DNA from: Cochliopodium minus
Lineage: Eukaryota > Discosea > Himatismenida > Cochliopodiidae
DNA length: 64,000 nucleotides
Assembly (NCBI GenBank): GCA_024220525.1
Contig: JAMYWO010000098.1
Span: 1 to 64,000, forward strand
Direction of reading: 5' to 3'
Shown here: in pieces, positions 35,886 through 48,767 of the stretch
Numbering within the stretch: position 1 is the stretch's first letter
Layout of the letters: the number at the start of each line of letters is the position of its first letter
Notes under the pieces: model-generated
What the model was told of the DNA's origin: nothing
What the model saw: only the letters and a program-made list of their open reading frames with translations
The model's database searches: none
Translations under genes and position numbers: made by a program

Positions 35886-36765
35886 ATGGATTTCTTCAAA
35901 AAACAATCAAGATTTTTTTCAGGATTTTATGTATTGAATGCTTTAATTTTGATAATATATTATATCCTTCGCAAATTATATTACACAAAAAATCAATTTC
36001 TGGATGATACAAGCTATGGATTGTCAAGAGTAAAAAATTTGGTTATTCAGTTTTTTTATATTTTATAAATTTTTTAAATAAAGGAAGAATATCTTTATTA
36101 TGCAACCTCTTTAATTCTATATGTCAAATATAAAAGATCAATCACAATGGATGAATTTTTATCAACTTTTTTTATGTTTTGGAAAACTGCTATCTCTGTT
36201 GTTTTGTTATTGTTGGATAAAAGGATATTGATTTGGTTCTTGATAATTATTTTATTAATTTATATATTTTTCCCACAACCCCCATATGATGGTCCTCAAA
36301 AAATACAACAATTATCACCATTGAATTTCAAAAAAAATCAAATAATTACCAATAAAAATGCAACATGGCTTGTACAATATCAAGCATCATGGAATCAAAG
36401 ATGTATCCATTTTTCTCCTGTATTCGGATCAATATCTCATAGGTAATTATTTTTTTTTATCTTTTTATTTTTTTATTTTTGCTTATTTATAAAGATTTGG
36501 AAGGGAAGATTTATTATTTGGAAATATCAGTGTATCAAGATATAAATCTGTTGCAGAAGATTTCAAAATTTCCACTGATGTTCAAAATAAAGAACTTCCA
36601 ACTTTAATAATGTTTGAAAAAGGAGTTGAAGTGGCCAGATTGCCTGATGCTGCTTCATATACAAGAGAATATATTGTAGATTTTTTTGAAATTGTTGACA
36701 AAAAGAAAGATCAACCAAAACAAAAAGATGAAATCATCATAGAAGAGAATAAAAAAAAAAAATAA
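35886..36765 (+). CDS. TMX2: TMX2-like thioredoxin-fold ER membrane protein
   Basis: Three exons (35886-36029, 36084-36442, 36495-36765) give 257 residues. Hydrophobic segments lie near 12-28, 52-65 and 85-120. The order REEYLYYATSLILYVKYKRS, then IFFPQPPYDGP, then a thioredoxin-like domain (ATWLVQYQASWNQRCIHFSP…LPTLIMFEKG) matches TMX2. The CxxC centre is replaced by NQRC, so only the second Cys remains; animal TMX2 also has a non-canonical centre (SNDC). The C-terminus is KKKK, consistent with ER retention. It is likely a redox-sensing or structural ER membrane protein, not a strong oxidoreductase. Confidence 0.85.
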
Positions 36766-37139
36766 TTTGATGATTAATCTTATTTATTTCATTAAACCAG
36801 ATTGTCACATATTTTCAAAGAAAATAAACTATATTTTTATTCTAAAAAAATCTAAAAATAGAAAATATAATTTTTTATATCTTGAGTTTCCCAATTCTTC
36901 TTTCATTTTTTTGGTGGCAAATATTCCATTCTTTGCCATAAAGAAATATAATTAAAAAAAAATATAAAAAAAAATTTATATAATCCTTTTATACTCTATC
37001 CAATATAAAATAAAAAAGAGGTATATTTCTTTGATCAAATTTAAATTCTAATTTTCCAATTTTTTCACTTCCATTTATATATAAATAACAGGGATAAAAA
37101 ACAAATTTTGTAAAAAACAAAAAAATATCAAATTAATCA
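36766..37139. other. Intergenic region
   Basis: About 370 bp. One 62-codon frame (36767-36955) is AT-driven and not supported. Otherwise I see only A/T runs, which must include the Rho gene promoter. Confidence 0.35.
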
Positions 37140-38094
37140 ATGGATTCATATAAATGTGTTGTTGTGGTATTTCAAAATAAATCAAAATTCATAAAATGTT
37201 CTTATTTAAAACTAAAATTTATTACATCTTTTAAAATCTTTTTTTCACACAAAATATAATCAAATTTAAAATATATATAAAGGGTGATGGAGCAGTGGGA
37301 AAGACTTGTTTATTGATCAGCTTTACAACAAATTCTTTTCCTGGAGAATATATACCAACTGTATTTGATAATTATGCAGCAACCTTATTAATAGATGAAA
37401 AACCTATCAAATTAAATCTTTGGGATACAGGTATTTTAAAATATCCCTTTTATAAAAATTATAAATTTAATATAAATTTCATTCTCATTTGTTATTATTC
37501 AAAGCTGGACAAGAAGAATATGATACATTGAGACCACTCTCTTATCCAAAAACAGATATTTTCCTCATTTGCTTTTCTATTACAAATCCTGCATCATTGG
37601 AGAATGTCAGATTAAAATGGTATCCTGAACTCAGACATCATTCAAAAGAAACACCAATCGAACTAGTAGTTAGTATCATTATAATACTCAAATTCAAAAT
37701 TTATTAATTAATTGTTTTTGCATTTTAATAATATAGGGAACCAAAATGGATTTGAGAGATGATCCCAATGTAATCAATACTCTCGCACAAAAAAAGGAAC
37801 AACCTATCACATATGAAAGAGGTAAATTAATATTTTTTTTCACCCTTGGAGGAGAGGATATTTTAACTTTAATATTTCCATTATTCCGATACAATTTTTT
37901 AAATCCATATTAATTTATTTTTCAAATAATAAGGAATGGCAATGATGAAAGAAATTGGTGCTGTTAAATATCTTGAATGTAGTGCTAAATCCCAAAAGAA
38001 TCTTATAAATGTCTTCCACGATGCAATCAGAATCTGTATTGAACAAGAGAAAAGAGTTCATGTGAGTCCTTCTAAAGGATGTAGAATCTTATGA
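37140..38094 (+). CDS. Rho/Rac family small GTPase
   Basis: Five exons (37140-37166, 37283-37430, 37505-37668, 37737-37821, 37934-38094) give 194 residues, normal for the family. Every GTPase motif is intact: [11 protein letters not shown] (P-loop), YIPTVFDNY (switch I/effector), [18 protein letters not shown] (switch II), GTKMDLRDD (base contact, Rho form) and ECSAK. The C-terminus is CRIL, a CaaX box ending in Leu, so geranylgeranylation is expected. The acidic and basic residues of the Rho insert region lie around [16 protein letters not shown]. It controls actin or polarity. The switch and insert resemble Rac/Rho equally, so I do not name the subfamily. The RhoGAP genes in this window are possible partners by family only. 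Confidence 0.97.
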
Positions 38095-38369
38095 GCGAAA
38101 AAAAATTCTTTTATAAAAATAAAAAAAAAAATGAAATAAAGTTTAAATACGATTGTTAAATCCTCTTTCATCTTGTTTTTCCTTAAAAGGGAACTTTATC
38201 TTATTATTTCCTCTTTTGAATTTATTATCATTCGAATTTAGTATCGTTATTTTTAATTTTAAAAAAAAAAAAAATTGTTTTTGGAAATAAAGACCTTCAT
38301 TGTAACATAACACTTTAAAATTGGAAATTTAAATCAATAAAACCAACATCAAATTTGTAAAAAGTTATT
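38095..38369. other. Intergenic spacer
   Basis: About 275 bp of A/T runs between the Rho gene and the Roco gene. No motif can be supported. Confidence 0.3.
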
Positions 38370-41300
38370 ATGAAGGCAGAAAATAGATTCATTAGGGTTA
38401 TCAGAGTTGATGATTCTGCATTTACTCTCAAATATCAATTAAAAGATACTTTCAAAAATTTATTGGAGAGATTGGGGGCAAGATTATTTGAAGAACAATT
38501 TGATGAAAGAATCTTCCTTCAAGAATTTTACTTAAGGTCTTGCGATTCAAATGTTATTTTTAATGATGATGATGTGATTGAAGAAAATATCCAAAATATG
38601 GGCAAGAATGACAATATGCCAGCTTGTTTGTTGGTGAGATCTTGTTTTTTGAGAATTCATCCCGAGGATACTGCATTCAATTATCATTTGTATATCTATT
38701 GTTTAAATACTTTGGAAAAACAATCTAAATTCATCAAAACCATCTTGGACAAAGACCAATTGGCATTATTAGCTGCTTTAAGATTACATCATGATCATGG
38801 TGATTTAGAAGTTGGAAATTGGAAACTTGCAACCCTCACAAAAAATAGGGTTCTCAGAAAACCTCTTTTGAGTGAGAAAATTGACAAAATTGTTTTGGAT
38901 ATAAAAAAGGTCCATGAAGAATGGAGCAAGCTTGTTGGGATGGAAAAATCAAAGGCCATGATGACCTTTCTTGAATTGGCAAATACTCATTTTCATGGCT
39001 TTGATTTTTTCGAAACAAAAGTTTGTACCAATGAAAAAAAGGTGTTCAAGATTGTTGGTATATCAAAAAATGGAATCTCTTTTTTCCCACAGAAGAAAGA
39101 TGATCGTTTGAATGAACCCAAATTCGAAATTAGCAAAATACAGGATTGGGTAAATTAATTCAGATTAATGTCAATATCAATGAATTATATAATTGAAAAT
39201 TTTTTGTGAGAATTTAATCTTTATCATCAATTTTTATATATCAACATAAGATAACTATATATTTGATCAATTATCATTCTATCATTGATTATCCTTTATA
39301 GATCATTTTTACAAACAAATTTTCATTACATGCGGATTCACATGAAATTTTTTTTTTTTTTTGAAATTGAAACAAAATATCTTTCTAGTTATTGAGAAAG
39401 AATATAATAAGATTCAACTATCAGAATGAGGTAATAGAATTCTCAATGAACACGAAAGAAGAGGCACAAGAAATGGACAGATTGTACAACATCTACGAGG
39501 ATTCTTGGAAAACGGGATTGATAAACACTCACAAAATCATCAATCTGCTGATATCCATCTACAGCTTAGGGAGCACGAAAACAATTAGGTTTGTTGCAGG
39601 GACTATGGTATCTAGTGTCCTTGAAGAATTGGCAGAAAAGTTAAATTGTAAGCAATGGTCCTTCAGTGGCTTGTATGACAAGGAAACCAACCGTTTTTTG
39701 CAGCCCCACAAATCTCTGAAGCATTATTTTTTTGAGGATGATCAGTACTACAAAAAGCTTTATCTCATGCCAAACAAAATCGATCTGGAAGTTTATTATA
39801 GTGGAAAAGTTGAAGTGGTACATTTTTTACTAAAATTTTTGACATTTTTTTGAATTATTATTCATTATTTTTTTTGAATTATTATTCATTATTTTTTTAA
39901 ATAATTTTTCATTATTTTTTAAATTTATTTTTCATTTTTTCTTAGGTACAAGTACCTCCCAACTTGAGGCATATGGAACTTTTGTTTTATTTGTGTAAAG
40001 CGCTGAAAATTGTGAATGAAGAGTCATTCCAGTACTGCCTTTCTATCTCCGAATTAGATTTTGATGATCCTAAAAACACATCTTATTATTTCCCTCCTTA
40101 TTCTTACTTAAGGTTTATTGATGGTGAGTCCAAGTGTTTTTTGACCAAGGAGAGTGTTTTGCATTCTGCTGTTCGCAATTTGGATTATACTTCCGTCAAA
40201 AAGTTGATTTCTAAGGGATTTTCTGTAGAGCACAAAGATTCTCAAGTAAAAATTTTTTTTTTATTTAAAAAATCGAAATAAAATTTAAAAAAATTATATT
40301 ATAATTATATATTACTTTTTATTTTTATTTATAGTTTTATTTGTAATTTTTAAACAAAATATTTAATTCTTTATAGGGATTGTCGGTAGTAGAGTTGATA
40401 ATGAATATGTCTAAAGAAGAAAACAATGAAAGAAAAAGAGAAATGTTAAAGTTGATCATGGTCGAAATTCTCGCTGTTGTGATGGACCTCTCTGATATCG
40501 TCATTGAAGAGCTTGATATCTCTCACTGTCAAATTTCTTATATTCCAAACTCTGTATTCACTTGCAAGACATTGAAAAATTTGAATGTTTCAAACAATAA
40601 ATTAGGTGAGTTTTTCTATTTTTTATTTTATTTTTTTTTAATTTTTGCAAAAATTTAATAAATTTTTTTTTTTATTACTTAGAGCAAATACCGGTAGAGA
40701 TTTTGAATCTGGAAAATTTGATTGTGTTCAAATGTAAAAACAATCCCTTTTCGGCTGTTCCTCCGCAAATAGCTTCTACTTTCGACAAAGATTTGGAGTT
40801 GGACATTATAAAAGAATATTTGATAGCTTTGAAGGAACCAGTTGTTTGGAGGTTAAACAAGTTGGTTGTTGTTGGAGACGAAAATTCAGGAAAATCTTAT
40901 TTATTACATAACCTAAGAAAAAAAGATTCAAATCCTCCAAAAAGTATTTTTTTTTTTAATTTTTATTTTCTATTTATTTTTTTTGATAATTTTTATTTTT
41001 TATTAGAAACCAAAGGGATCGAAATTGACTATTGGGAAGCCTCGAGGGATGTAACTTACCAAGTGTTTGAATTGGCTGGAAACAGAGCTTATTACCCCAT
41101 GCACAATTATTTTCTTGAAGCATCCTCCAAGTCTGTTTTTTTGGTATTAATCTTGAAAAGGAAAAAACAATTTTTTTTATTAACAATTGTTTTGAACTCA
41201 TCAATAGGTCCTTTTTGATTGCACCAAGTTTCCAGACTCATTAGTGAAAGTGAAGTATTGGATAAACACCATTCAACTGTTTTGTGGGCACGCACATCCA

Positions 41301-44300
41301 AACATACTGGTAGTGGGGACTTATGTGGATTGCATCAAAGACAAGCAAACATTGTCCAACATAGAAAAAGCTCTCTCTAATTTTGACGCAATAAACTACT
41401 TGATATCCAACAGTAATGGGCTCAACATTGAAAATTTGTACCAAGAAATCATCCATTTGACTCTCGAAAGCAAGAGCAACGAAACCAAAACCAATTCTCG
41501 TGTTTCTTCTTCTTTCATGCAACCAGAGTCCCCTTCTTCCAAGAGCTCTGTTGGTGGAAACACCAAGCATCGTACCATGGCTCCTAGATTTTACGAGAGT
41601 TTGTGTTTGTTTGTTGAAAAGATTCAAACAGGAGAAATCAAAAGGCCTGACATACGTAATGATTTTTTCTTTCATTTTTTTGAATTTTTTATATTTTTCA
41701 AGAAAACATTGTCCTTAAGAGAGTTTTTTCCAAAATTGCTTTTGAGTGTAACGTGCCTGAAAACTGTGTTGAATCTCTTCTAACATTTTTGAATCAAAGA
41801 GGAATCATTTTGTCGTTCAAGGACCAGAATCGTGCACGAGACGCCATCATTCTCAACCCTCAGTTTTTTGCCAACAAGCTTTCTCAACTTTTGCATCACA
41901 ATTCCATCACACCTGGGATTATTAATCGTAACACCATCGAAATCATTTGGGGTCACTCGGGTAAAATAAAAAATCTTTTTATTTTTAGTACAACTTGTAT
42001 AATTGTTAATTTTTATATTTTTTTTTGGTTTTTCTTTTTAATAATTTTTTAAAAGGAGTTTTGTCTCTTCTTCAGTTGTTTGAAGCACTTCAAATTATTT
42101 ACATTGATACCACATCTTCTAATTACAATGTCGTTATCCCATAGTAAGCATGCTTTTTTTAAAAAAATTTTTACATTGTTAAAAAAATCTTTATTTAAAA
42201 AAAACCAGTTTATTACCCGAAAAAGCAAGCAAAAAAGAGTTGCAAAAGTATTGGGAAGGAGAAGAGAACTGGGAGAGAAAAGATGTATATTTGAGAAAAT
42301 ACAAGCTGGGGTTTCTCCCATCAGGACAATTCGAAAAGATTATTTGTAGCATCTGCAGCGATGTTAATTTGATAGGTTTGAACAGCTGGAGGAACGGTGT
42401 TTTGTTTGCCAACAGCAAAAATATATCGGGGATCATTTACTTGAAAAAAGAAAGAGAGAGCTATTACATCAATGTAATCATCAGAGTTCCCAAAAAGATG
42501 AGTGACGAAGATAAAGTTTCCAATTTGCTTTATTTAGTGGAGAAAGTGGAATCTCTTTTGAGTAACTTTTATGATATGCCTTGCCCTATTTATGATTTTT
42601 CTGAAAGCAACCCGTGTGAAGTCTTTTTTCCTTGTAACCAGTGTTTTGACTTTAAAAATTGGAAAGCTTGCAAACATTTCTATTCTTATAATTACTTGCT
42701 CGAAAATCGTAACCACACTTTTGATTGTAAACAAAACGAATCAAAGCTTAATTTGCACCAATTATCTCCTGACTTGAAATTCAAGTTTTCTTGTGTCCCC
42801 ACCTCTGTCAACATTCAAGATAAACCCAAAAACGGGTTCTTTTTGGCTACTTTGGACAAAGGCTTCAAAGAAAATTTGGAAACAGTAGCTGTGCGAAAGA
42901 TTGAGCTCAAAGCAAACATTAAGAGATTCAATGAGATAAGATACAATCTATTTTTGTACTGCCAACTCGATAACACAAATTTGGTGTCTTTTTATGGTGC
43001 CACTTATCAAAATCCTTGTTTGGTCGAGTTGAATGATGAAAATTTTTACAACAACTTTAGCCTAACCTTCCTCCTCCATGATTACAAAAAGACCAAGATC
43101 CATCAAAAACTTAAAATCAAGCTTGCTTATGATATTTCTGAAGCTGTTAGTTATTTGCATTCTCAATCTCCCCCAATCGCACATTTAAACATCAACTCTC
43201 ACAATATATTTGTTACTTCTGTCCAGTTCAATAATTTCCAGAACAGCTCCGTCAAACTCTACCAACCTTCTTTTACTTCCAACATTTTCTACCTCAACAA
43301 GAAACTTTTTGATAACTCGGAGTGGCCTTACTTTTCCCCTGAAATTCTAAACTACGAATACGCAGATCATCTTTCCGATTGTTATAGTTTCGGGATTGTT
43401 GTCCACGAAATTTTCTCTTTGAAGAAACCTTATCAAGATTTGCTCTCGAGAAACATTTCTCAAAACGATGATTCTTTAGAGTTGTTCAAAAAGATTCGTT
43501 CGATCGTTTTTCAAAACTTGAGACCCGTTTGTGATGTGAATTGGCCTCTTTCCATTCAAGAAGTGATCGAGGCGAGTTTAATGGAGAATCCAGAGTTGAG
43601 AATTCCTGCCAGTCAAGCTGCACTGAAACTTAAAAAACTTTTGTTTCCATTCCCCGTAAATAACTCTGCAATTTTAAATTCAACCAATTCGGCTGAAAAC
43701 CTTTCGAATAGTTCCACATCCGCTCTTAAAAACACTTTTTTCAACAAAAGTATCACTAATCTTAACAATGCCAACTTTTTTTCTGAAAACGAGCACGTTC
43801 AAATGAAGACAGAGATAACTCGCTTCCAAAAGTTCTCCAATAACAATCAACTTTATGTTTCTTCCAATGTTCCTATTTACCTACCTAAACGTTTCTCCCA
43901 AAACAACATTCTGTACAGTGAAGAAGAGTACAACACTGCAGAACAAATCTCGGTGTCTTCTTCAGAATCTCCATCTTCTTCTCCTCCCACCTCTCCTCAT
44001 CTCACTCCACACATCCCCACTAACGTCAACAACCTTAATATTTCTCCTCTAACCTTTTTTAAATCAGATTCTAAGGAAGAATCCACATCCCCCAAATCAT
44101 CTCTTTCCCCCAAATCTTCTCTTTCACCCAAGAATAGTACTGAAAAAAATTCCAATGAAGATCTTTCTTTTACTTTGAGAGGAATCAACAGTCGCTCATC
44201 TTATCTCAACAAAACCCAGGTGTTGCGCAAGAAAAAGAAGAATACCTCTCTCTTTGATTCTAACACATTCAAATACAAACACAATTCGATCAACAGAGGC

Positions 44301-45494
44301 TCTAATGAGGAATCAACAAAAGAAATCTCTTCTTTTTCTAATATTTTCAAGCATCAACTCAAGAACAATAAAATCTCTTCTCCCTCGATCCTCAATTCTA
44401 TTTCTTCTCATAATTTGACTTTTCATACTCAAAAGAAAGATGATATCATCTACAACAATGATAAATCCTCTGAAGAAAAGTCTCCCAAAAAGTCAAACAA
44501 AAAATCTCCCAAAAAATCGCCTAAAAAATCTCCTAAAAAAACTTTTCTAAAGAACAACAAAAAACCTGTGGATATTGATGATCAATTTGAAAGCTCTGTC
44601 GCAATCATTCCTGGTCAAAAGAGAGTTGAAATAATGGAAACACCAAAGACAGAGGAAGTGAAAGATAGAGCTGTTGAGTTTAAAAAAAATGAAATATTAG
44701 AAAACAAAGAAGATGAGGATTTGAACATTAGCAACAAAATAACAGAAATAAAAGAAATAGAGCTGGATTTGGATGAGATTGATGGAAATAAACAAAACAA
44801 ACAAAATGATTCTTCCATAGGATCTGTTCTGAGCAACAAAGAAGAAAATAAATTTGGTGATCAACCCAAAAGAAACAGTATCAGAAACACAAAGGGAAAT
44901 AAAAGATCACTCACTCGTGCGGTTACTTCTTTAGATAATTCTGAGCATCTTAAGGGTGGATCTCTGCGTGGCTCTCGCGTAAAACACCATACTATATCTG
45001 ACAAAATGATTGAAGAGCTAGAGAAACAGTCACCAGAGATAATGTGGAAATTTTTGAGTTCTGTCGCAGAAAGTCAACGTGTCAATGTTCTCCTTAAAAT
45101 AAACCAAATAAGGGCAGCCAGAAGAATTTCTCTTAATAACAACATTAAAAACAATACAAAAGAGAACAAAGATGAGAGTATTGTCATCAAAGAAAACAAT
45201 ATAAACGAGCTTGATCCCAACGAAAACAATAATGAAGATTTAAACAATCAGATCAAAGAAGTGCTTTTGGCATCTGATGAAATTCCTTTTGCTACAGTCT
45301 CCGCTCCTGAAATTTATTTAACTCCCCATCCCATCACTACTGATGAAAAGATTGAAATCAAAGAGGAGGAATCTCGACCCATCACCACAATATCAATAGA
45401 ATCTAAGACTGTTGAATCAACCAAAGTAGATGATGAGAATCCTGAATCGAAATTTAAGAGGAGATATTCATCTTTTGAGCTCAACTTGAATTGA
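38370..45494 (+). CDS. FERM-LRR-Roc-COR-pseudokinase (Roco family)
   Basis: Ten exons: 38370-39149, 39389-39817, 39946-40245, 40377-40605, 40683-40943, 41007-41143, 41208-41655, 41703-41960, 42056-42143 and 42209-45494. They join in phase to give 2071 residues. In order: FERM domain (about 1-315, with LRLHHDHGDLEVGNW and an F3 lobe ending in the EEAQEMDRLYNIY helix); one or two Ub/RA-like folds (320-445); an ankyrin-like pair; short LRRs (525-610, NSVFTCKTLKNLNVSNNKL); Roc GTPase (about 635-790, VVVGDENSGKS, FELAGNRAYYPMH, VVGTYVD); COR (about 850-1140); a TKL-type kinase fold (about 1185-1455); and a Ser/Lys-rich tail with SPKK repeats. The kinase has HLN for HRD and YQP for DFG and no glycine loop, while SPE and SDCYSFGIVVHEI remain. 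In Roc the DxxG Asp is Glu. Confidence 0.9.
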
Positions 45495-45652
45495 TCCAAG
45501 GATTTTTAAAAGAATAGATGTTATTATTATTTGTTTAAATTATTTATTAGTGTTCAATCAATAAACTTCAAATGTATATGCATCTTATTTGTTTTAAAAT
45601 CGTTCCCTATTATTGGATAGATCTTCTAAAGAAAATAAAAAAAAATAAAAAA

Positions 45653-47571
45653 ATGAAAATAGTATTAGTATTAGCAATTTTATTTGTGGTTGCCTTTGCT
45701 CAAAGCAGCAATGACAAGGATTTGTTCTTAAAATTCAAGAAAGAACACAACAGAAATTACAAATCCCTTGATGAACAAAACAAGAGATTCGCCATTTTCT
45801 CCAAGAACTTGAGAACTATCGAAAAAATGAACGCTGGAAATGGAGCAACCTATGTGGTCAATCAATTTGCAGATATTTCACCAAGTGAGTAAAAAAAATA
45901 TATATATATATATATATATATAATAATTTTCCATAGAATATTCTTTTTTTTTGATTTTAAATTATTTGATATATTATTTTCATTTTTTCAATCTATAGAT
46001 TCAAACATATGTACCTTACCAATCTCAAGAGAAATACTGATAGATCCACTGCACCTGTTTTGGATTTGAGCAACGAAAACGTCAAAGATATTCCAACAAA
46101 CTTTGATTGGAGAAACTCTACCCAAAACCCAGTTACCCCAGTCAAAAATCAAGTAAAATATAAAAATTTGATTTTCAAAAATTATTATTTTTTTTTTTTT
46201 TAATCACAGGGTCAATGGTAAACTCATTATAATGATCTTTCCCTTATTATTAATTCAATATCTTAGCGGATCTTGCTGGAGTTTTTCTACTGCTGAAGAA
46301 ATCGAGTCTGTATGGATTCTCGCAGGAAAACCAAGACAAGTATTGTCCGAACAACAAATCGTAGATTGCGATACCACTGATGATGGTACTTTTAAACACA
46401 TCCCTTTTTTATAAACTTATGTTAAAATTTTTTTTTGAATTTTAGGTTGTGATGGAGGAGATACGTAATTTCTACCTTCCAATAGATCTATACAAATTTA
46501 TTATTTTATATATTTTTTTTTGTTTTTTTCTTAGCACTACTGCATACGTAAAATTCTTTTTTTTTCTTTTTAAAAAATTTGCAATCTCTATTTTACTTTC
46601 ATACTCAAAATAGGCTTATGTGATTTCAGCTGGAGGTCTCGAGTCTGAAGCAAGCTGTATAATATTATTTTATTTTATTAAATTTTTTGTTTTATTTTTG
46701 TTTTTAATGCGTTTCAAATTGTTTTCAAAAAATAAAATTTTATTTATTTATTCTTTCAAAGACCCATACGAAGCTGTCGATCAAACCTGCAAATTCAACA
46801 AGAACAACGTTGTCGCATCCATCACCAGCTGGAGCTACGTCACCACCACCAAGAACGAATCCCAAATGCAAGTTGCTCTCTACAACAAAGCTCCTCTCTC
46901 CATTTGCGTTGATGCAGCTACTTGGTAATCATCATTTTTGAAAATTAAAATTTTGTCAAAATATTTTTTGATTTTTTATTTTTTCAAAAGGCAATTTTAC
47001 GGACACGGTATCATCAAGCACTTGTGTGGACAAAATCTTGATCACTGTAAACATTTTTTTTTTTCATTTTTATCTCATTTGATTTTAAAATTTTTAAAAA
47101 ATAATTAAAAAAAAAATAATATTTTAATAGGTGTTCAATTGACTGGATTCGGTACTGAAGATTCCACTGAATTTTGGTGGGTTAGAAGCATTTTTCATCT
47201 TTACCAAAAAAAAAATTTTAAAACTCATTTTTCCTTTATAGGTCAGAAACAGTTGGGGAAGTAGTTGGTAGAAAAAAATTCTTTACTCTAAATTCTTTTC
47301 TTTTTTTTCTCTTCTTTGTATTTCTTTAATTTTTTTTAATTTTTTTTCTTTTTAAAAGGGGAATTGATGGTTATTTGAAAGTTGGTATGGTTTTTTTTTT
47401 GATTTATTTTTTTTACTAAAAGATTTTTATTTCTTTTTCTTTTTTAATCCAAAACAGAAAGAAACAAAAATCTTTGTGGTATTGCTGATGAGGTAAATTA
47501 TTCATTCTTTTATTTTTTATTTTTCAAATATAAAATTTTTATTTATTTAGGTCACCATCGCTCAAGTCTAA
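45653..47571 (+). CDS. Papain-family cysteine protease (cathepsin L-like)
   Basis: Fourteen exons (45653-45888, 45999-46152, 46210-46217, 46267-46385, 46446-46464, 46535-46547, 46614-46656, 46762-46924, 46991-47046, 47131-47180, 47242-47267, 47359-47384, 47458-47492, 47551-47571) give 322 residues. A signal peptide is followed by an inhibitory I29 propeptide (NRNYKSLDEQNKRFAIFSKN, VNQFADISPSEFKHMY). The mature enzyme starts near FDWR. The catalytic residues are all present: the oxyanion Gln and nucleophile in QGQCGSCWSFS, His in LDHCVQLTGF, and Asn in VRNSWGSSWG. It should be a lysosomal or secreted protease. The start chosen follows a poly-A run; an upstream in-frame ATG at 45572 would spoil the signal peptide. 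Exons of 8, 13, 19 and 21 nt are unusual. Confidence 0.95.
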
Positions 47572-47831
47572 AAGATCATCATCAAACAAAATTAAATCCT
47601 TTATCCAAAAACAAAATCTTTTCAATTTCTTTTTAATTTATATTTGCTGTTGTGGGAGTAGTTTTGATTACTTTTGATGCATCTAATTCTTTGCAACAAG
47701 ATTAATTCTTTTGGTAGGACACTCTTAGTTGAGAATGAGATGTTTTATTGTCCATTTCCATTGCTGGAATTGGATATTTTGAATTGTTAAAATGAAATTT
47801 CATATATTTTTAAATAAAAAAAAAAAAAAAA

Positions 47832-48765
47832 ATGAAAAAACTAAACCCAAAATATTTAAAATACATTAAATCAAGTCCTATTCAAAAAAGGAACATCCAT
47901 CTCTCGATTTCTGTTGGGAAAACTCCTATCACAACAACTGCAGAAGAAGCAATAAAAATTATAAAATCTCAGAGTAGAATTTTTGTGCACACTGCAGCAG
48001 CTTACCCAAATATTTTGTAATACTATTTAATCCAAAAAATATATTCATTAAAAATTAACATGTTCCAAAATAGGATCAATAAATTAATGGATAGAGCAGA
48101 TGAACTCAATAATGTTCAATTTTGTCATTTGCATACAGAAGGTAAGAATTTTTCTTTCCATCATTCAAATTAATATTATTATTAAAAATTTGAATTCTTT
48201 CAAGGAAATGCACCTTATGCACAAGAAAAGTACAAAAACAAGTTTTCACTCAATTCTTTTTTTGTTGGGTCCAACGTTAGAAAGCAAACCAACGTAAAAA
48301 ATAAAATATAATAAATTGAAAAGATTAAAACATGCTCATTTAGAGATGATCATAATTTTTTAACTTTCCATAAAACAATTAACAAATAATTTGTAATGAA
48401 TAAAGGAATTTGAAAACATCTCCTACATTCCCATATTTCTCAGTGAAGTACCCCAACTATTCAAAAAAAATATAATGCCCATCGATTATGCACTAATCCA
48501 ATGTTCTCCACCTGATACCCACGTAGATTTTCTCTTCATAAAAATAATAAATTATTTTTGAGAAATTTATCTGAGAAATTTTTCAATTCAAAAAATTTTT
48601 ATTTATTTTTAAAAAAGGGTTTTTGTTCATTGGGAGTCTCTGTTGACATTTCTCTCCAAGCTTTGATTTCTGCAAAGAAAGTGATTGCCCAGATAAACCC
48701 CCGCATGCCCAGAACACATGGAGACGGTATTGTTCACTTGTCAAACATTGATTATGTTGTTCCTG
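47832..48765 (+). CDS. Acetyl-CoA hydrolase/CoA-transferase, 5' half
   Basis: Five exons (47832-48016, 48074-48141, 48205-48293, 48406-48522, 48618-48765) encode the N-terminal half of the same enzyme family as the fragment at 1240-2735. A presequence of about 30 residues rich in Lys, Asn and Ser suggests mitochondrial import. Family blocks are TTAEEAIKIIKSQSRIFVHT, CHLHTEGNAPYAQEKY, FFVGSNVRKQTNEF, YIPIFLSEVPQLF, ALIQCSPPDTHGFCSLGVSV and INPRMPRTHGDGIVHLSNID. Exon 5 ends in phase 1 at an intron made of the (ATTTTTT)n array. Sequence beyond the array belongs to another gene (RGS). The missing 3' half is present elsewhere in the window in the matching phase. Confidence 0.95.
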
Positions 48766-48767
48766 GT

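Noticed and set aside
36767-36955. 62-codon plus-strand frame after the TMX2-like gene
   Set aside because: Low-complexity Lys/Ile/Phe composition, no splice or start support, and it begins right after the stop codon.
41241-41675. Minus-strand frame of 144 codons opposite the Roc/COR exon
   Set aside because: Antisense shadow; the plus frame carries the Roc GTYVD block and correct splice phases.
42240-45494. Reading the kinase region of the Roco gene as a separate active kinase gene
   Set aside because: The frame continues in phase from COR exons through a good acceptor at 42208, and the HRD and DFG residues are absent.
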